DNA of 64,000 nucleotides from JBAPUB01 sp049282455 (GTDB lineage Bacteria > Actinomycetota > Actinomycetes > JAHEKZ01): assembly GCA_049282455.1 (NCBI GenBank), contig JBAPUB010000029.1, forward strand, positions 5,408-69,407. Direction: 5' to 3'. The notes beneath the pieces were generated by a model. It was not told the origin of the DNA. It saw nothing but the letters and a program-made list of their open reading frames with translations, and did not search any database. Every line of letters starts with the position of its first letter. The first letter of the stretch is position 1. A program made the position numbers and the translations under genes. Below, piece after piece: positions 52,891-61,220 of the stretch.

Positions 52891-52900
52891 GGAGGCTGAC

Positions 52901-53404
52901 ATGGCAGCCGGTGACACCGTCATCACCCTGGTCGGCAACCTCGTCGACGATCCCGAGCTTCGGTTCACGCCCTCGGGTGCGGCCGTCGCGAAGTTCCGGA
53001 TGGCCTCGACTCCCCGCTACCTGGACAAGCAGACCAACGAGTGGAAGGACGGCGAGAGCCTGTTCCTCTCGTGCAACGTGTGGCGCCAGGCGGCCGAGAA
53101 CGTGGCCGAGTCGCTGCAGCGAGGCATGCGCGTCATCGTCCAGGGCCGCCTCAAGCAGCGCAGCTACGAGACCCGTGAGGGCGAGAAGCGCACGGTCTAC
53201 GAGGTCGAGGTCGACGAGGTCGGTCCGTCCCTGAAGAGCGCCACCGCCAAGGTCACGAAGGCGTCGCGAAGTGGCGCAGGTGGCAGCTTCGGTGGGGGTG
53301 GCGGCCAGGCCGCCGACGACCCCTGGGCCTCTGCCGCACCCGCTGGCGACTCGTGGGGCGGCGGCTCCAACGCCAAGGCTGGCTCCGACGAACCACCGTT
53401 CTGA
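52901..53404 (+). CDS. ssb: Single-stranded DNA-binding protein
   Basis: The 167-residue SSB has an OB fold (residues 1-110: DTVITLVGNLVDDPELRFTP, LFLSCNVWRQAAENVAES, VIVQGRLKQRSYE), a glycine-rich linker and the acidic tip DEPPF, which recruits replication partners. It protects single-stranded DNA during replication and repair. AAGGAGG precedes the ATG. It lies between rpsF and rpsR as in most bacteria. Confidence 0.98.
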   Translation: MAAGDTVITLVGNLVDDPELRFTPSGAAVAKFRMASTPRYLDKQTNEWKDGESLFLSCNVWRQAAENVAESLQRGMRVIVQGRLKQRSYETREGEKRTVYEVEVDEVGPSLKSATAKVTKASRSGAGGSFGGGGGQAADDPWASAAPAGDSWGGGSNAKAGSDEPPF

Positions 53405-53459
53405 TCCCTTCCATCCGCCCATCCCCGCATGATGCGGGGCTTCGAACTGGAGCACCACG

Positions 53460-53696
53460 ATGGCGAAACCGCCGCTGCGCAAGCCCAAGAAGAAGGTTTG
53501 CGCCTTCTGCAAGGACAAGGCGACCTCGGTCGACTACAAGGACACGAACTTGCTGCGCAAGTACATCTCCGACCGAGGCAAGATCCGGGCCCGTCGGGTG
53601 ACCGGCAACTGCACCCAGCACCAGCGCGACGTCGCCATGGCCGTGAAGAACGCCCGTGAGATGGCGCTGCTGCCCTACACGTCGACGGCGCGCTGA
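53460..53696 (+). CDS. rpsR: 30S ribosomal protein S18
   Basis: The 78-residue basic protein includes KKKVCAFCKDKATSVDYKDT and LLRKYISDRGKIRARRVTGN, the S18 signature. The CxxC pair (CAFC) may bind zinc. It pairs with S6 in the 30S platform. ATG with GGAG upstream. Confidence 0.98.
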   Translation: MAKPPLRKPKKKVCAFCKDKATSVDYKDTNLLRKYISDRGKIRARRVTGNCTQHQRDVAMAVKNAREMALLPYTSTAR

Positions 53697-53711
53697 GGGG
53701 GCTGACGAATC

Positions 53712-54161
53712 ATGAAGCTCATCCTCACCCAAGAGGTCAGTGGCCTGGGCAGTCCCGGAGACGTCGTCGAGGTCAAGGACGGCTACGGCCGTAACTTCCT
53801 GGTCCCTCGCGGCCTGGCGACCGGCTGGACCCGCGGTGGCGAGAAGCAGGTGGCCCAGATCAAGCGTGCGAGGGACACCCGCGAGGTGCGCGACCTCGGT
53901 CACGCCCAGGAGATCAGGGGCCAGCTCGCCGGACTCACCGTCACCCTGCCGGCCCGCGCCGGTGACACCGGTCGGCTGTTCGGCTCGGTCACCGTCGGCG
54001 ACATCGCCGACGCCGTGGTCGCGGCCGGCGGCCCTGCGCTCGACAAGCGTCGGATCGAGATCGGCCAGCCGATCAAGACCGTTGGCACGCACCGGGTCAG
54101 TGTTCGGCTGCACCCCGAGGTGGCCGTCGCGATCGACGTCGACGTCGTCCAGGGTTCCTGA
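53712..54161 (+). CDS. rplI: 50S ribosomal protein L9
   Basis: The 149-residue protein starts MKLILTQEVSGLGSPGDVVE with the GYGRNFLVPRGLA motif and a helix-linked C-terminal domain. It binds 23S rRNA near the L1 stalk. Its stop codon lies inside a perfect inverted repeat that should terminate the operon. Confidence 0.98.
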   Translation: MKLILTQEVSGLGSPGDVVEVKDGYGRNFLVPRGLATGWTRGGEKQVAQIKRARDTREVRDLGHAQEIRGQLAGLTVTLPARAGDTGRLFGSVTVGDIADAVVAAGGPALDKRRIEIGQPIKTVGTHRVSVRLHPEVAVAIDVDVVQGS

Positions 54162-54197
54162 GGGAAACGGCCCCACAGCGGCTGTTTCCCTCAGGAA
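54155..54197. terminator. Bidirectional terminator between rplI and the MATE gene
   Basis: A perfect 14-bp inverted repeat, TTCCTGAGGGAAAC (54155-54168) and GTTTCCCTCAGGAA (54184-54197), encloses a 15-base loop. It includes the rplI stop codon and lies eleven bases from the end of the convergent MATE gene, so it could serve both transcripts. There is no long U tract. This is the strongest stem-loop noticed in the window. Confidence 0.85.
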
Positions 54198-54207
54198 GTC
54201 CTGGCGG

Positions 54208-55524
54208 TCAGGACGTGAGCGAGGCTCCGGTACGCAGCCAGGTGTCACCTCGGGCCCGGTAGGCCAGCAGAGCCAGCCGCACGACCATGAACCACAGCAG
54301 GGCCCACCACAGGGCCACGACCCCGTCGTCGTTGGCACGCACGAGCGCGGCCGCCGGTACGAAGGCGACCAGCGTCACCGCACCGGCTCCGGCCAGCCAG
54401 GTGGCGTCGCCGGCCCCGATGAGAACGCCGTCCAGCACGAACACGGGACCGGCCACCGGTTGGTGGACGGCCACCACCAGCAACGACGCCGTCAGCAGTG
54501 AGCGCACGGCAGGGTCTGCGCTGAACATCGCCGGAAGTAGCGGGGCCAGCAGCACCACGAGGCCCGCGAGCGCGAAACCGGCACCGATCCCCCACTGCAG
54601 CAGACGCCGGAGGTCCTGGCGGGCGGCATCGACGTCGGAGGCGCCGAGGTCACGGCCGACCAGGGCCTGGCCGGCGATGGCCAGGGCGTCCAGGGCGAGG
54701 GAAAGCAGCAACCACACCTGGAGGGACACGTGGTAGGCCGCGAGGTCGGCGTCGCCGGCATGCGCAGCCACCGACACCGACACGATGAAGACGGCTCGCA
54801 GGGCGAGCGTCCTCAGGAGCAACGGTCCGCTCAGCCGCGCCGTCTCACGGACCCCCGCAAGGTCGGGCCACCACGAGACCGCGTACGGACGCGACCGCCG
54901 GACGACGACGGCGACGTACGCCGCGGCACCGATGGCCTGGGCGAGCACCGTCGCCCAGGCCGAGCCGGCCACACCGTGGTGGAGGCCGAGGACGAACCAC
55001 AGGTCCAGGACCAGGTTCAAGCTGGCGGTCACGACGGTGATCACCAACGGCGTCCGGGTGTCCTGCAAGCCCCGCAGCAGGCCGATGGCAGCGAACGACA
55101 CGAGCACCGCCGGAAGCCCGAGGAGGCTGACCCGCAGGTAGTCACCGGCAAAGGGCGCAGCGGTCGCGGACGCCCCCAGTCCGGCGACCAGAGCCGTCGC
55201 CAGCAGCTCTCCGACCACGACCAGGGCCAGGCCCAGCACCAGTCCGAGCCACAGCGCGTCGGCCCCCAGCCGCAGGGCGTCGTCGGCGCGGCCAGCGCCG
55301 AGGCGACGCGCGACGACCGCGGTGGTGCCGTACGCCAGGAAGACACACAGCCCCACCGTGGTGGCCAGCACGGTGCCGGCCGCACCGAGGCCGGCCAGCT
55401 GTGCGGTGCCCAGCGTTCCCACGACCGCGGCGTCGGCCAGCAGGAACAACGGCTCGGCGACCAGCGCCCCGAGCGCGGGAACGGCCAGGGCCAGGATCGC
55501 TCGGTCACGGGGGTCCAGGCGCAC
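54208..55524 (-). CDS. MATE family efflux transporter
   Basis: The 438-residue protein has about twelve membrane segments and DinF/MATE motifs (ALGALVAEPLFLLADAAVVG, GLLRGLQDTRTPLVITVV, VLDGVLIGAGDATWLAG). MATE proteins export drugs or metabolites using Na+ or H+. GTG 55524 (VRLDPRDRAILALAVP) is chosen because it matches usual DinF starts; GTG 55557 is an alternative. Longer frames would pass through the DnaA-box cluster. A MATE gene between rplI and dnaB is common in actinobacteria. Confidence 0.88.
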   Translation of the reverse strand: MRLDPRDRAILALAVPALGALVAEPLFLLADAAVVGTLGTAQLAGLGAAGTVLATTVGLCVFLAYGTTAVVARRLGAGRADDALRLGADALWLGLVLGLALVVVGELLATALVAGLGASATAAPFAGDYLRVSLLGLPAVLVSFAAIGLLRGLQDTRTPLVITVVTASLNLVLDLWFVLGLHHGVAGSAWATVLAQAIGAAAYVAVVVRRSRPYAVSWWPDLAGVRETARLSGPLLLRTLALRAVFIVSVSVAAHAGDADLAAYHVSLQVWLLLSLALDALAIAGQALVGRDLGASDVDAARQDLRRLLQWGIGAGFALAGLVVLLAPLLPAMFSADPAVRSLLTASLLVVAVHQPVAGPVFVLDGVLIGAGDATWLAGAGAVTLVAFVPAAALVRANDDGVVALWWALLWFMVVRLALLAYRARGDTWLRTGASLTS

Positions 55525-55585
55525 GAGCCGCGACGCTACCCGGACCCGGCCGAACACCAGGGCCGGGAGGGACGGCGCCCGATAG

Positions 55586-55665
55586 TTGTCCACAGGTTGC
55601 CCACAGGCAGGTCCCGCAGGATCCACCGATGCCGGGCGCGTCGTCCACAGTCGGCCTGGGGACAA
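55586..55665. promoter_or_regulatory. Cluster of four DnaA boxes between MATE and murT genes
   Basis: In 80 bases there are TTGTCCACA (55586-55594, perfect), TTGCCCACA (55597-55605), TCGTCCACA (55641-55649) and on the other strand TTGTCCCCA (55657-55665). The first two are 11 bases apart, about one helical turn. This is at least as good a cluster as the presumed oriC, although it lies 42 kb away. The fourth box covers the expected -35 position of murT. DnaA titration or transcriptional control is a plausible inference. Confidence 0.65.
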
Positions 55666-55684
55666 CCCAGGACGGCCGGCTTCC

Positions 55685-55690
55685 TACACT
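55685..55690 (+). promoter_or_regulatory. Probable -10 element of the murT-like gene
   Basis: TACACT ends eight bases before the murT-like ATG, which lacks a Shine-Dalgarno, so the message is probably leaderless. The matching -35 position falls within a DnaA box. Confidence 0.45.
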
Positions 55691-55698
55691 GACCTGCG

Positions 55699-57003
55699 AT
55701 GCCCGACACCCCGGCGACGCCTGGCCGACTCCCGGTCGCGAGCCACGCTGCGCTCACCCTGGGACGTGCGGCAGCCCGCCTGAGCCAGTGGGGTGGTCAC
55801 GGCCGTGGGTCCCAGGTCGGGGGCAAGGTCGCCTACCGGCTGCGGCCGCAGACCCTGGCCGACCTTGCCGCCCACCGGTCCGTCGCGCTGGTGTCGGGGA
55901 CCAACGGCAAGAGCACGACGGCGACGCTGCTCGCCGCCGCAGCATCGATGCTGGGACCTGTGGCCTTCAACCGCACGGGCGCCAACATGGAGGAAGGACT
56001 CGTCACCGCGCTCGACGCCGACCGGCGTGCCGCGGTGGCCGTGCTCGAGACCGACGAGGCCTACCTGAGCTCGGTGGTCGAGGCGACGCGACCGCGGCTG
56101 ATCGTGCTGATGAACCTCAGCCGCGACTTCCTGGAACGCGGGGTCAGGGCCAAGCGCCTGGCCGGTCACTGGCACGACACCGTGACCCGGATCGACTGGC
56201 CGTGCACGGTCGTGGCCAACGTCGACGACCCGCTGGTCGCCTGGGCGGTGGCGAAGGCACCACGTGTGATCTGGGTCGCCGGCGAGGACACGTACCTCGA
56301 CGATGCGGTGCTGTGCCGTGACTGCCTCGTCCGGCTGGACCGAGACGGGTGGAAGTGGGCGTGCCCGCGCTGCCGGTTCTCACGCCACGAGCCCCACTGG
56401 ATGCTGCACCGCGAAGGCGGAGAGGTGTCGGCACAGGCACCAAACGGGGCAGTCGTCGGTGTACCACGCGCTCTTCCCGGCCATGCCGCAGAGGTGAACG
56501 TGCTGTTCGCCCTCGCTGCAGCCGTCGAGCTCGGCGTTCCCGTGGAGTCCGCGGCAGCACGGATCGCCGAGGTCGAGGGCGTCGACGGCCGCTACGCGCC
56601 CCGGCCCTTCGGCGCGCATCGGGTGCGCGTCCTCCTGGCGAAGAACCCGGCCAGCTGGACCGAGTCGCTGGCGACGGTCAGCGAGGGGCCGGCGGGCAGC
56701 GCCTCCCGTTCGCTTGTCCTGGCGATGCACGGCCGGGGTGGAGGCGGTGGTCAGGACACGGCGATGCTGTGGGATGCGCCGTTCGAGCGCCTCGCAGGAC
56801 GCCGAGTAACCGTGGCGGGGTCCCGAGGCAACGAGCTGGCGCTTCGCCTGACTGTCGCCGGCGTCCACGTCGACGTAGGCGGAGACGACGTCCTCGGGGC
56901 AGTAGGCACGTTGCCGCCTGGGGACGTCGACCTGGTCGCCAACTGGCCGGCGTTCAACGATGTGCTCGACGTGCTGGGTCGTGACATCCAGGTCGGCCCA
57001 TGA
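55699..57003 (+). CDS. MurT-like Mur ligase with zinc ribbon (divergent)
   Basis: The 434-residue protein has a Mur ligase central domain with ATP loop VSGTNGKSTTATLLAA (65-80), the motif FNRTGANMEEGL, a zinc ribbon (CRDC 206-209 and CPRC 222-225) and a DUF1727 C-terminal domain. MurT with GatD amidates the D-Glu of lipid II. Relative to usual MurT the motif after the ligase core reads LMNLSRDFLERG rather than NLFRDQLDRYGE, and the first loop is SGTNGKS. It is probably a diverged paralogue. Translation is coupled to the gatD-like gene (ATGA). Confidence 0.8.
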   Translation: MPDTPATPGRLPVASHAALTLGRAAARLSQWGGHGRGSQVGGKVAYRLRPQTLADLAAHRSVALVSGTNGKSTTATLLAAAASMLGPVAFNRTGANMEEGLVTALDADRRAAVAVLETDEAYLSSVVEATRPRLIVLMNLSRDFLERGVRAKRLAGHWHDTVTRIDWPCTVVANVDDPLVAWAVAKAPRVIWVAGEDTYLDDAVLCRDCLVRLDRDGWKWACPRCRFSRHEPHWMLHREGGEVSAQAPNGAVVGVPRALPGHAAEVNVLFALAAAVELGVPVESAAARIAEVEGVDGRYAPRPFGAHRVRVLLAKNPASWTESLATVSEGPAGSASRSLVLAMHGRGGGGGQDTAMLWDAPFERLAGRRVTVAGSRGNELALRLTVAGVHVDVGGDDVLGAVGTLPPGDVDLVANWPAFNDVLDVLGRDIQVGP

Positions 57004-57719
57004 GCCTGGACACACTGATGGTGGTCGAGGTGTTCCCCTCGTTGCTGCAGCCGGAGGGTGACCACGGCAACGTCGTGATCCTCACAGACCGGGCCCATCG
57101 ACGAGGCGTCGACGTCGACGTGCTCATCGTTCATCCCGGTGACGACCTTCCGGACGACGCTCAGCTGTACCTCATCGGCGGCTCCACGGACTCCGACTTG
57201 ACGGAGTGCGCGCGTCGGCTGCGCTCGGGTGGAGAGCTCACACGCGCCGTTGCCGCAGGTGCGGCCGTGCTCGGCGTCGGCGCGGGGTACCAGGTCTTGT
57301 CACAGCGCTTTGACGACCCCGACGGCTTGCCGCACGACGGCGTCGGCCTGCTCGATGTCGAGATGTCACATGCCCCGTGGGCCAAGGGTCCAGTCGTCAC
57401 TGCGCCCAGCCCCGCACTCGGTCTTCCCCAGCTGTCCGGGTACGAGTACCACTGCAGCGGGGCGTCGCTCGGCCCCGACGTGCTGCCGCTCGCCGCGCTC
57501 GAGATCGGCGTGGGTAACGGAGAGCGTGCAGGGGCAAACCATGACGGAGCCGTTTCCGGGAGGGTCATCGGCACCTGGCTGCACGGACCGCTCCTGCCCC
57601 GCAACCCCGAGGTGGCCGACCTCCTGCTGCGCTGGGTCGGCGTCGACGTGACGCCGCTCGACGACTCGGCAGCGCACGAGGCCAGGACGATCAGGATCCG
57701 TGAGGCGCGCGCGGGCTGA
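57000..57719 (+). CDS. GatD-like class I amidotransferase lacking the catalytic cysteine
   Basis: The 239-residue protein aligns with the CobB/CobQ-type GATase of GatD: GDHGNVVILTDRAHRRG, LYLIGGSTDSDL, GYQVL and the conserved GTWLHGPLLPRNPE (His195). The nucleophile segment reads VLGVGAGYQVL, placing Gly94 where GatD has its cysteine (ICGGYQ in Staphylococcus aureus). The later ENHGGRT-like motif is GYEYHCSGAS, so an Arg is lost as well. Glutamine hydrolysis by the standard route should be impossible. Start ATG overlaps the murT stop. Confidence 0.8.
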   Translation: MSLDTLMVVEVFPSLLQPEGDHGNVVILTDRAHRRGVDVDVLIVHPGDDLPDDAQLYLIGGSTDSDLTECARRLRSGGELTRAVAAGAAVLGVGAGYQVLSQRFDDPDGLPHDGVGLLDVEMSHAPWAKGPVVTAPSPALGLPQLSGYEYHCSGASLGPDVLPLAALEIGVGNGERAGANHDGAVSGRVIGTWLHGPLLPRNPEVADLLLRWVGVDVTPLDDSAAHEARTIRIREARAG

Positions 57720-57763
57720 TACGTTCGCGGCTTCTCGGTCCGGGGTGACTTCTGGAGGACGCT

Positions 57764-58201
57764 GTGGCGAGGGTCAGCATCTATCTGAACTTCATGGGAA
57801 ACGCAGAAGAGGCGTTCAACCACTACAGGTCGGTGTTCGGTGGCGACTTCACGTCTTTCCAACGGATGAGTGACGTGCCACCCGACTCCTCTCAGCCGCC
57901 CCTGCCGGACAACGAGAAGAACCTGGTGATGCACGTCGAGCTGCCGATTCTCGGCGGGACGGTGCTGATGGCCACGGACATGCTGGAGTCGATGGGACAT
58001 GCCCTCCGTACCGGCAACAACGTCGCGATCAACCTCGAGCCCGATGACCTCGATGAGACCAGGCGGCTGTTCGCCGCTCTGTCCGACGGTGCAACCGACA
58101 TCGCGCCCCTCGAGAAGATGTTCTGGGGCGCCTACTGGGGCACGTGCTGCGACCGGTTCGGTGTCCGCTGGATGTTCAACTACGCGGACTCCCCCGCCTG
58201 A
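57764..58201 (+). CDS. VOC family (PhnB-like) protein
   Basis: The 145-residue protein reads MARVSIYLNFMGNAEEAFNH and ends EKMFWGAYWGTCCDRFGVRW then MFNYAD. This is the PhnB/3-demethylubiquinone-like subgroup of the vicinal oxygen chelate fold. Members are small dimeric metalloproteins; no activity is known for most. GTG start with TGGAGGA upstream. It is 44 bases after the gatD-like gene and may be co-transcribed. Confidence 0.88.
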   Translation: MARVSIYLNFMGNAEEAFNHYRSVFGGDFTSFQRMSDVPPDSSQPPLPDNEKNLVMHVELPILGGTVLMATDMLESMGHALRTGNNVAINLEPDDLDETRRLFAALSDGATDIAPLEKMFWGAYWGTCCDRFGVRWMFNYADSPA

Positions 58202-58321
58202 CGGCGCGTCGGCCATCTCCGCTCGGTGCGGGGCTGTTCGCGTGGCGGGGCTAGGGTCGCAGACGTAGGGAGCCCAGCCGGGTCCACCGAGCTGCTGGCG
58301 AAGCGTCGTGGAGGCTGCCGC

Positions 58322-59812
58322 GTGAAGACTGCCGCGACGCAAACAGCGGCACTCCCGGCCCAGGTCGACGTCCTGGTCGTCGGCGGGGGAGTGAGCGGTC
58401 TGGCGACGGCGTACTTCCTGCGCAAGCGGCTGGGGTCGAATGCCTCGGTCCTGGTGCTGGAGGCCGACCCCCGACCAGGCGGCAAGGTCTGGACCCGCAC
58501 GGTCGCCGGTCTACCCGTCGACGTGGGGCCGGATGCGTTCTTGGCCAGGGCTCCGCAGCTGCGGTCCCTGGTGGCCGACCTGGGCCTGGCGGAGCAGGTG
58601 ACCGGACCCGCCGCCTCTGGCGCCTACGTGTGGTCTCGTGGACGGCTGCGCAGGCTCCCACCCGGTGCGCTGTTCGGGATCCCGGACCGGATCGTGCCGA
58701 TGCTCGCCTCGGGCCTGCTCTCCCCTCGCGGTGCGGCCCGGGCAGCGGTCGACCTGGTCCGTCCGACGACGACCCCGCGCTGTGCCGACCCGTCCGTCGG
58801 TGACCTCCTGCGGCCCCGGTTCGGTCGTGAGGTGTTCGACCGGCTCGTGCAGCCGCTGGTCGGAGGAGTTCACGCCGGGGATGCCGACCTGCTCAGCGCG
58901 AGCGCCACGGTCCCGGAGATCGCTGCCCTGGCGCGGTCGGGGCGCAGTCTGTTCCTGACGTTGCGGGCTCGCCGCCGTGCAGCCAGCGCCGCGGCCCGTG
59001 CCGAGCCGGGGCGTCCATCGCCAGCACTGGTGTCGCTGCTGGGCGGGATGGGCGGCCTGGTGGAGGCGTTGGTCGCCGCCGTCGATGCAGACCTGCGGTC
59101 GGGTGTGCGCGTCGAGGACGTCGCCGCTTCGCCCGAAGGTCTGCTCGTCAGCACCTCGGCGGGCCACGTGTCGGCTCACCAGGTGGTCCTGGCCGCGCCG
59201 GCTCCCGCGGCGGCAGACCTGCTCGCCCGCCACAACGTGACAGCGTCTGCGACTCTGCGTGAGATCCCGTACGTCGATGTCGCCAACGTGACGCTGGCGT
59301 TCCGGGCCGCCGACCTGTCGGGTGTGCCGATGGACGGTACTGGCTTCATGGTTCCTCCGGTCGAGGGCGAGCTGCTGGTCGGCTGCAGCTGGCTGTCCAG
59401 GAAGTGGCCGCACCTCGTCGGCAAGGACGTGCTGCTCATCCGTTCCATGGTGGGACGCGCGGGTGACCAGCGCTGGACCGCGTTCGACGACGACGAGCTG
59501 GTCCTGCAGGTGCGTGAGTCTCTGTCCCGACTGATGGGGGTGTCCGCTGCGCCGGTCGACGTGCTGGTGCAGCGGTGGCCGTCGGCGATGCCCCAGTACA
59601 CCGTCGGACACGCCGAGCGCCTCGCGCGGCTCGATGCAGCGTTGGTGTCGTCGCCGTCGCTGCATGTGACAGGAGCTGCGTACCGCGGTGCGGGCCTGGC
59701 CGGTTGCGTGGCCCAGGCAAGCATCGTCGCGTCGCAGGTCTGCGAACGTCTCGCCGTCCCCGGGTTGGGTGCCGGCGACCTGGTTGGTCCTCCTGAAGGG
59801 GCACTTCGATGA
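58322..59812 (+). CDS. hemY: Protoporphyrinogen/coproporphyrinogen oxidase (HemY/CgoX)
   Basis: The 496-residue flavoprotein has the FAD site VDVLVVGGGVSGLATAYFL (15-33), LEADPRPGGKVWT, the central RFGREVFDRLVQPLVGGVHA and C-terminal YRGAGLAGCVAQA. In actinobacteria such enzymes convert coproporphyrinogen III to coproporphyrin III in the coproporphyrin-dependent heme pathway. GTG 58322 is selected by a GGAGG eight bases upstream. The stop overlaps the radical SAM gene start (ATGA), so the two are coupled. Confidence 0.93.
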   Translation: MKTAATQTAALPAQVDVLVVGGGVSGLATAYFLRKRLGSNASVLVLEADPRPGGKVWTRTVAGLPVDVGPDAFLARAPQLRSLVADLGLAEQVTGPAASGAYVWSRGRLRRLPPGALFGIPDRIVPMLASGLLSPRGAARAAVDLVRPTTTPRCADPSVGDLLRPRFGREVFDRLVQPLVGGVHAGDADLLSASATVPEIAALARSGRSLFLTLRARRRAASAAARAEPGRPSPALVSLLGGMGGLVEALVAAVDADLRSGVRVEDVAASPEGLLVSTSAGHVSAHQVVLAAPAPAAADLLARHNVTASATLREIPYVDVANVTLAFRAADLSGVPMDGTGFMVPPVEGELLVGCSWLSRKWPHLVGKDVLLIRSMVGRAGDQRWTAFDDDELVLQVRESLSRLMGVSAAPVDVLVQRWPSAMPQYTVGHAERLARLDAALVSSPSLHVTGAAYRGAGLAGCVAQASIVASQVCERLAVPGLGAGDLVGPPEGALR

Positions 59813-60966
59813 CTCACGGCGTGCCATCGCGACCGGTCAACTTCGACCAGCGACCGATGCTGGTGTTCTGGGAGGTCACTCGCTCGTGCCTGTTGGCATG
59901 CGAGCACTGTCGCGCGTCAGCGACAGCCGGACCGTTGCCCGGCGAGCTCGACCACGCCGAGGGGTTCGACCTGATCGACCAGGTGGCGGGTTTCGGGCGC
60001 CCCTACCCGATCCTGGTGCTCACCGGTGGCGACTGCCTGCTGCGCGAGGACATTTTCAGCCTGGTCGACCACGCCGCGTCGAAGGGCATCCCCGTGGCGC
60101 TGTCACCGTCGGTCACGCCGATGCTCACGCCCGACGCCGTCGCCTCCATGGTGAGCTCGGGGGTTAAGGCAGTGTCGATCAGCCTGGACGGAGCGTGTGC
60201 TGCGACGCACGACGGCGTGCGGGGCATCCCGGGTCACTTCGAGCAGACGATCCCGGCGATCAAGCAGCTGGTCTCCGCCGGGCTGACCGTGCAGATCAAC
60301 ACGACGGTCATGGCCTCGAACGTCCGCGAGCTGCCCGACGTCGCTGCGCTCGTCACCGACACAGGGGCGCACATGTGGGAGGTGTTCTTCCTGGTCCACG
60401 TCGGCCGCGGGGAGGCGACCGGAGCGATCAGCCCGGTCGAGCACGAGGACGTGTGCCACTTCTTGTTCGACGCATCGCAGTACGGGTTCATCGTTCGTAC
60501 GGTCGAGGCCCCGTTCTTTCGGCGCGTTGTGGCGCAGCGACGCGCAGACGACTCTGCCCGCCCCGACACCGAGCTCTACTCCCACCTGTCGGCACGGCTC
60601 GTCCAGCGCCTGGGGACCTCGCAGGCCCGCCCGTCGGCGCACACGGCGGCCACCCGCGACGGCAAGGGGATCTTGTTCGTCGCGCACGACGGTGAGGTGT
60701 ACCCGGCCGGCTTCTTGCCACTGGGTCTGGGATCGGTGCGGGACCGTCCGCTGGCCGACATCTACCGTGAGCACCCCACGTTGCGGGCGATCCGTGCAGC
60801 ACAGTTCTCCGGCAAGTGCGGGGTGTGCGAGTTCTCCGACCTGTGCGGCGGGTCGAGGGCCCGGGCCTACGCTGCGTCCGGTGACCCCCTAGGGTCCGAC
60901 CCGGCGTGCCCGTACGAGCCCGGGCCGATGCTCGCGGCCGGGCCGGTGAAACGTCTCAGTGGGTGA
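59809..60966 (+). CDS. Radical SAM/SPASM protein, heme-associated type
   Basis: The 385-residue protein has the [4Fe-4S] SAM motif CLLACEHC (Cys27, 31, 34), GGDCLLREDIF and SISLDGA from the partial TIM barrel, and a C-terminal SPASM-like cluster region with Cys337, 340, 346 and 367. It resembles heme d1/AhbD-type and TIGR04053-type radical SAM proteins. Coupling with hemY suggests a role in tetrapyrrole metabolism or maturation of a peptide, but the substrate is unknown. Confidence 0.88.
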   Translation: MTHGVPSRPVNFDQRPMLVFWEVTRSCLLACEHCRASATAGPLPGELDHAEGFDLIDQVAGFGRPYPILVLTGGDCLLREDIFSLVDHAASKGIPVALSPSVTPMLTPDAVASMVSSGVKAVSISLDGACAATHDGVRGIPGHFEQTIPAIKQLVSAGLTVQINTTVMASNVRELPDVAALVTDTGAHMWEVFFLVHVGRGEATGAISPVEHEDVCHFLFDASQYGFIVRTVEAPFFRRVVAQRRADDSARPDTELYSHLSARLVQRLGTSQARPSAHTAATRDGKGILFVAHDGEVYPAGFLPLGLGSVRDRPLADIYREHPTLRAIRAAQFSGKCGVCEFSDLCGGSRARAYAASGDPLGSDPACPYEPGPMLAAGPVKRLSG

Positions 60967-61042
60967 GACGCCGGCAGACGGTGTGTTCTCCACAGTTCGT
61001 GGCAGACGAACGCGCAGGTCAGAGACGGTGCGGAGCGCTGGG

Positions 61043-61060
61043 CCTGTGGATATCCACAGG
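61043..61060. promoter_or_regulatory. 18-bp perfect palindrome in the dnaB leader
   Basis: CCTGTGGATATCCACAGG is a perfect palindrome about 160 bases before the dnaB start. Each half contains ATATCCACA, one base from the E. coli DnaA box TTATCCACA, arranged as two overlapping inverted boxes. The 254 bases between the radical SAM gene and dnaB otherwise hold no gene. A DnaA-controlled or other dimeric regulator site for dnaB is inferred. Confidence 0.55.
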
Positions 61061-61220
61061 TCCGTCCCGAAGGTTACGCACGGGTGAACCGGCGTGTTCC
61101 CCACGATGTCCCCAGGGGCATCCCCAGGCTCACTTGGTCTTGTCGGACCTGCCGGGTAGAGATGGTCTCGATCGTTGCTCTCGCCTGCTGACAGCCTGCC
61201 CACCCCTGAACAGGAGCCCG

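Noticed and set aside
55525..55665. N-terminal extension of the MATE protein through the DnaA boxes
   Set aside because: The extra residues do not look like MATE and would place coding sequence over the box cluster; internal GTG starts fit the family better.
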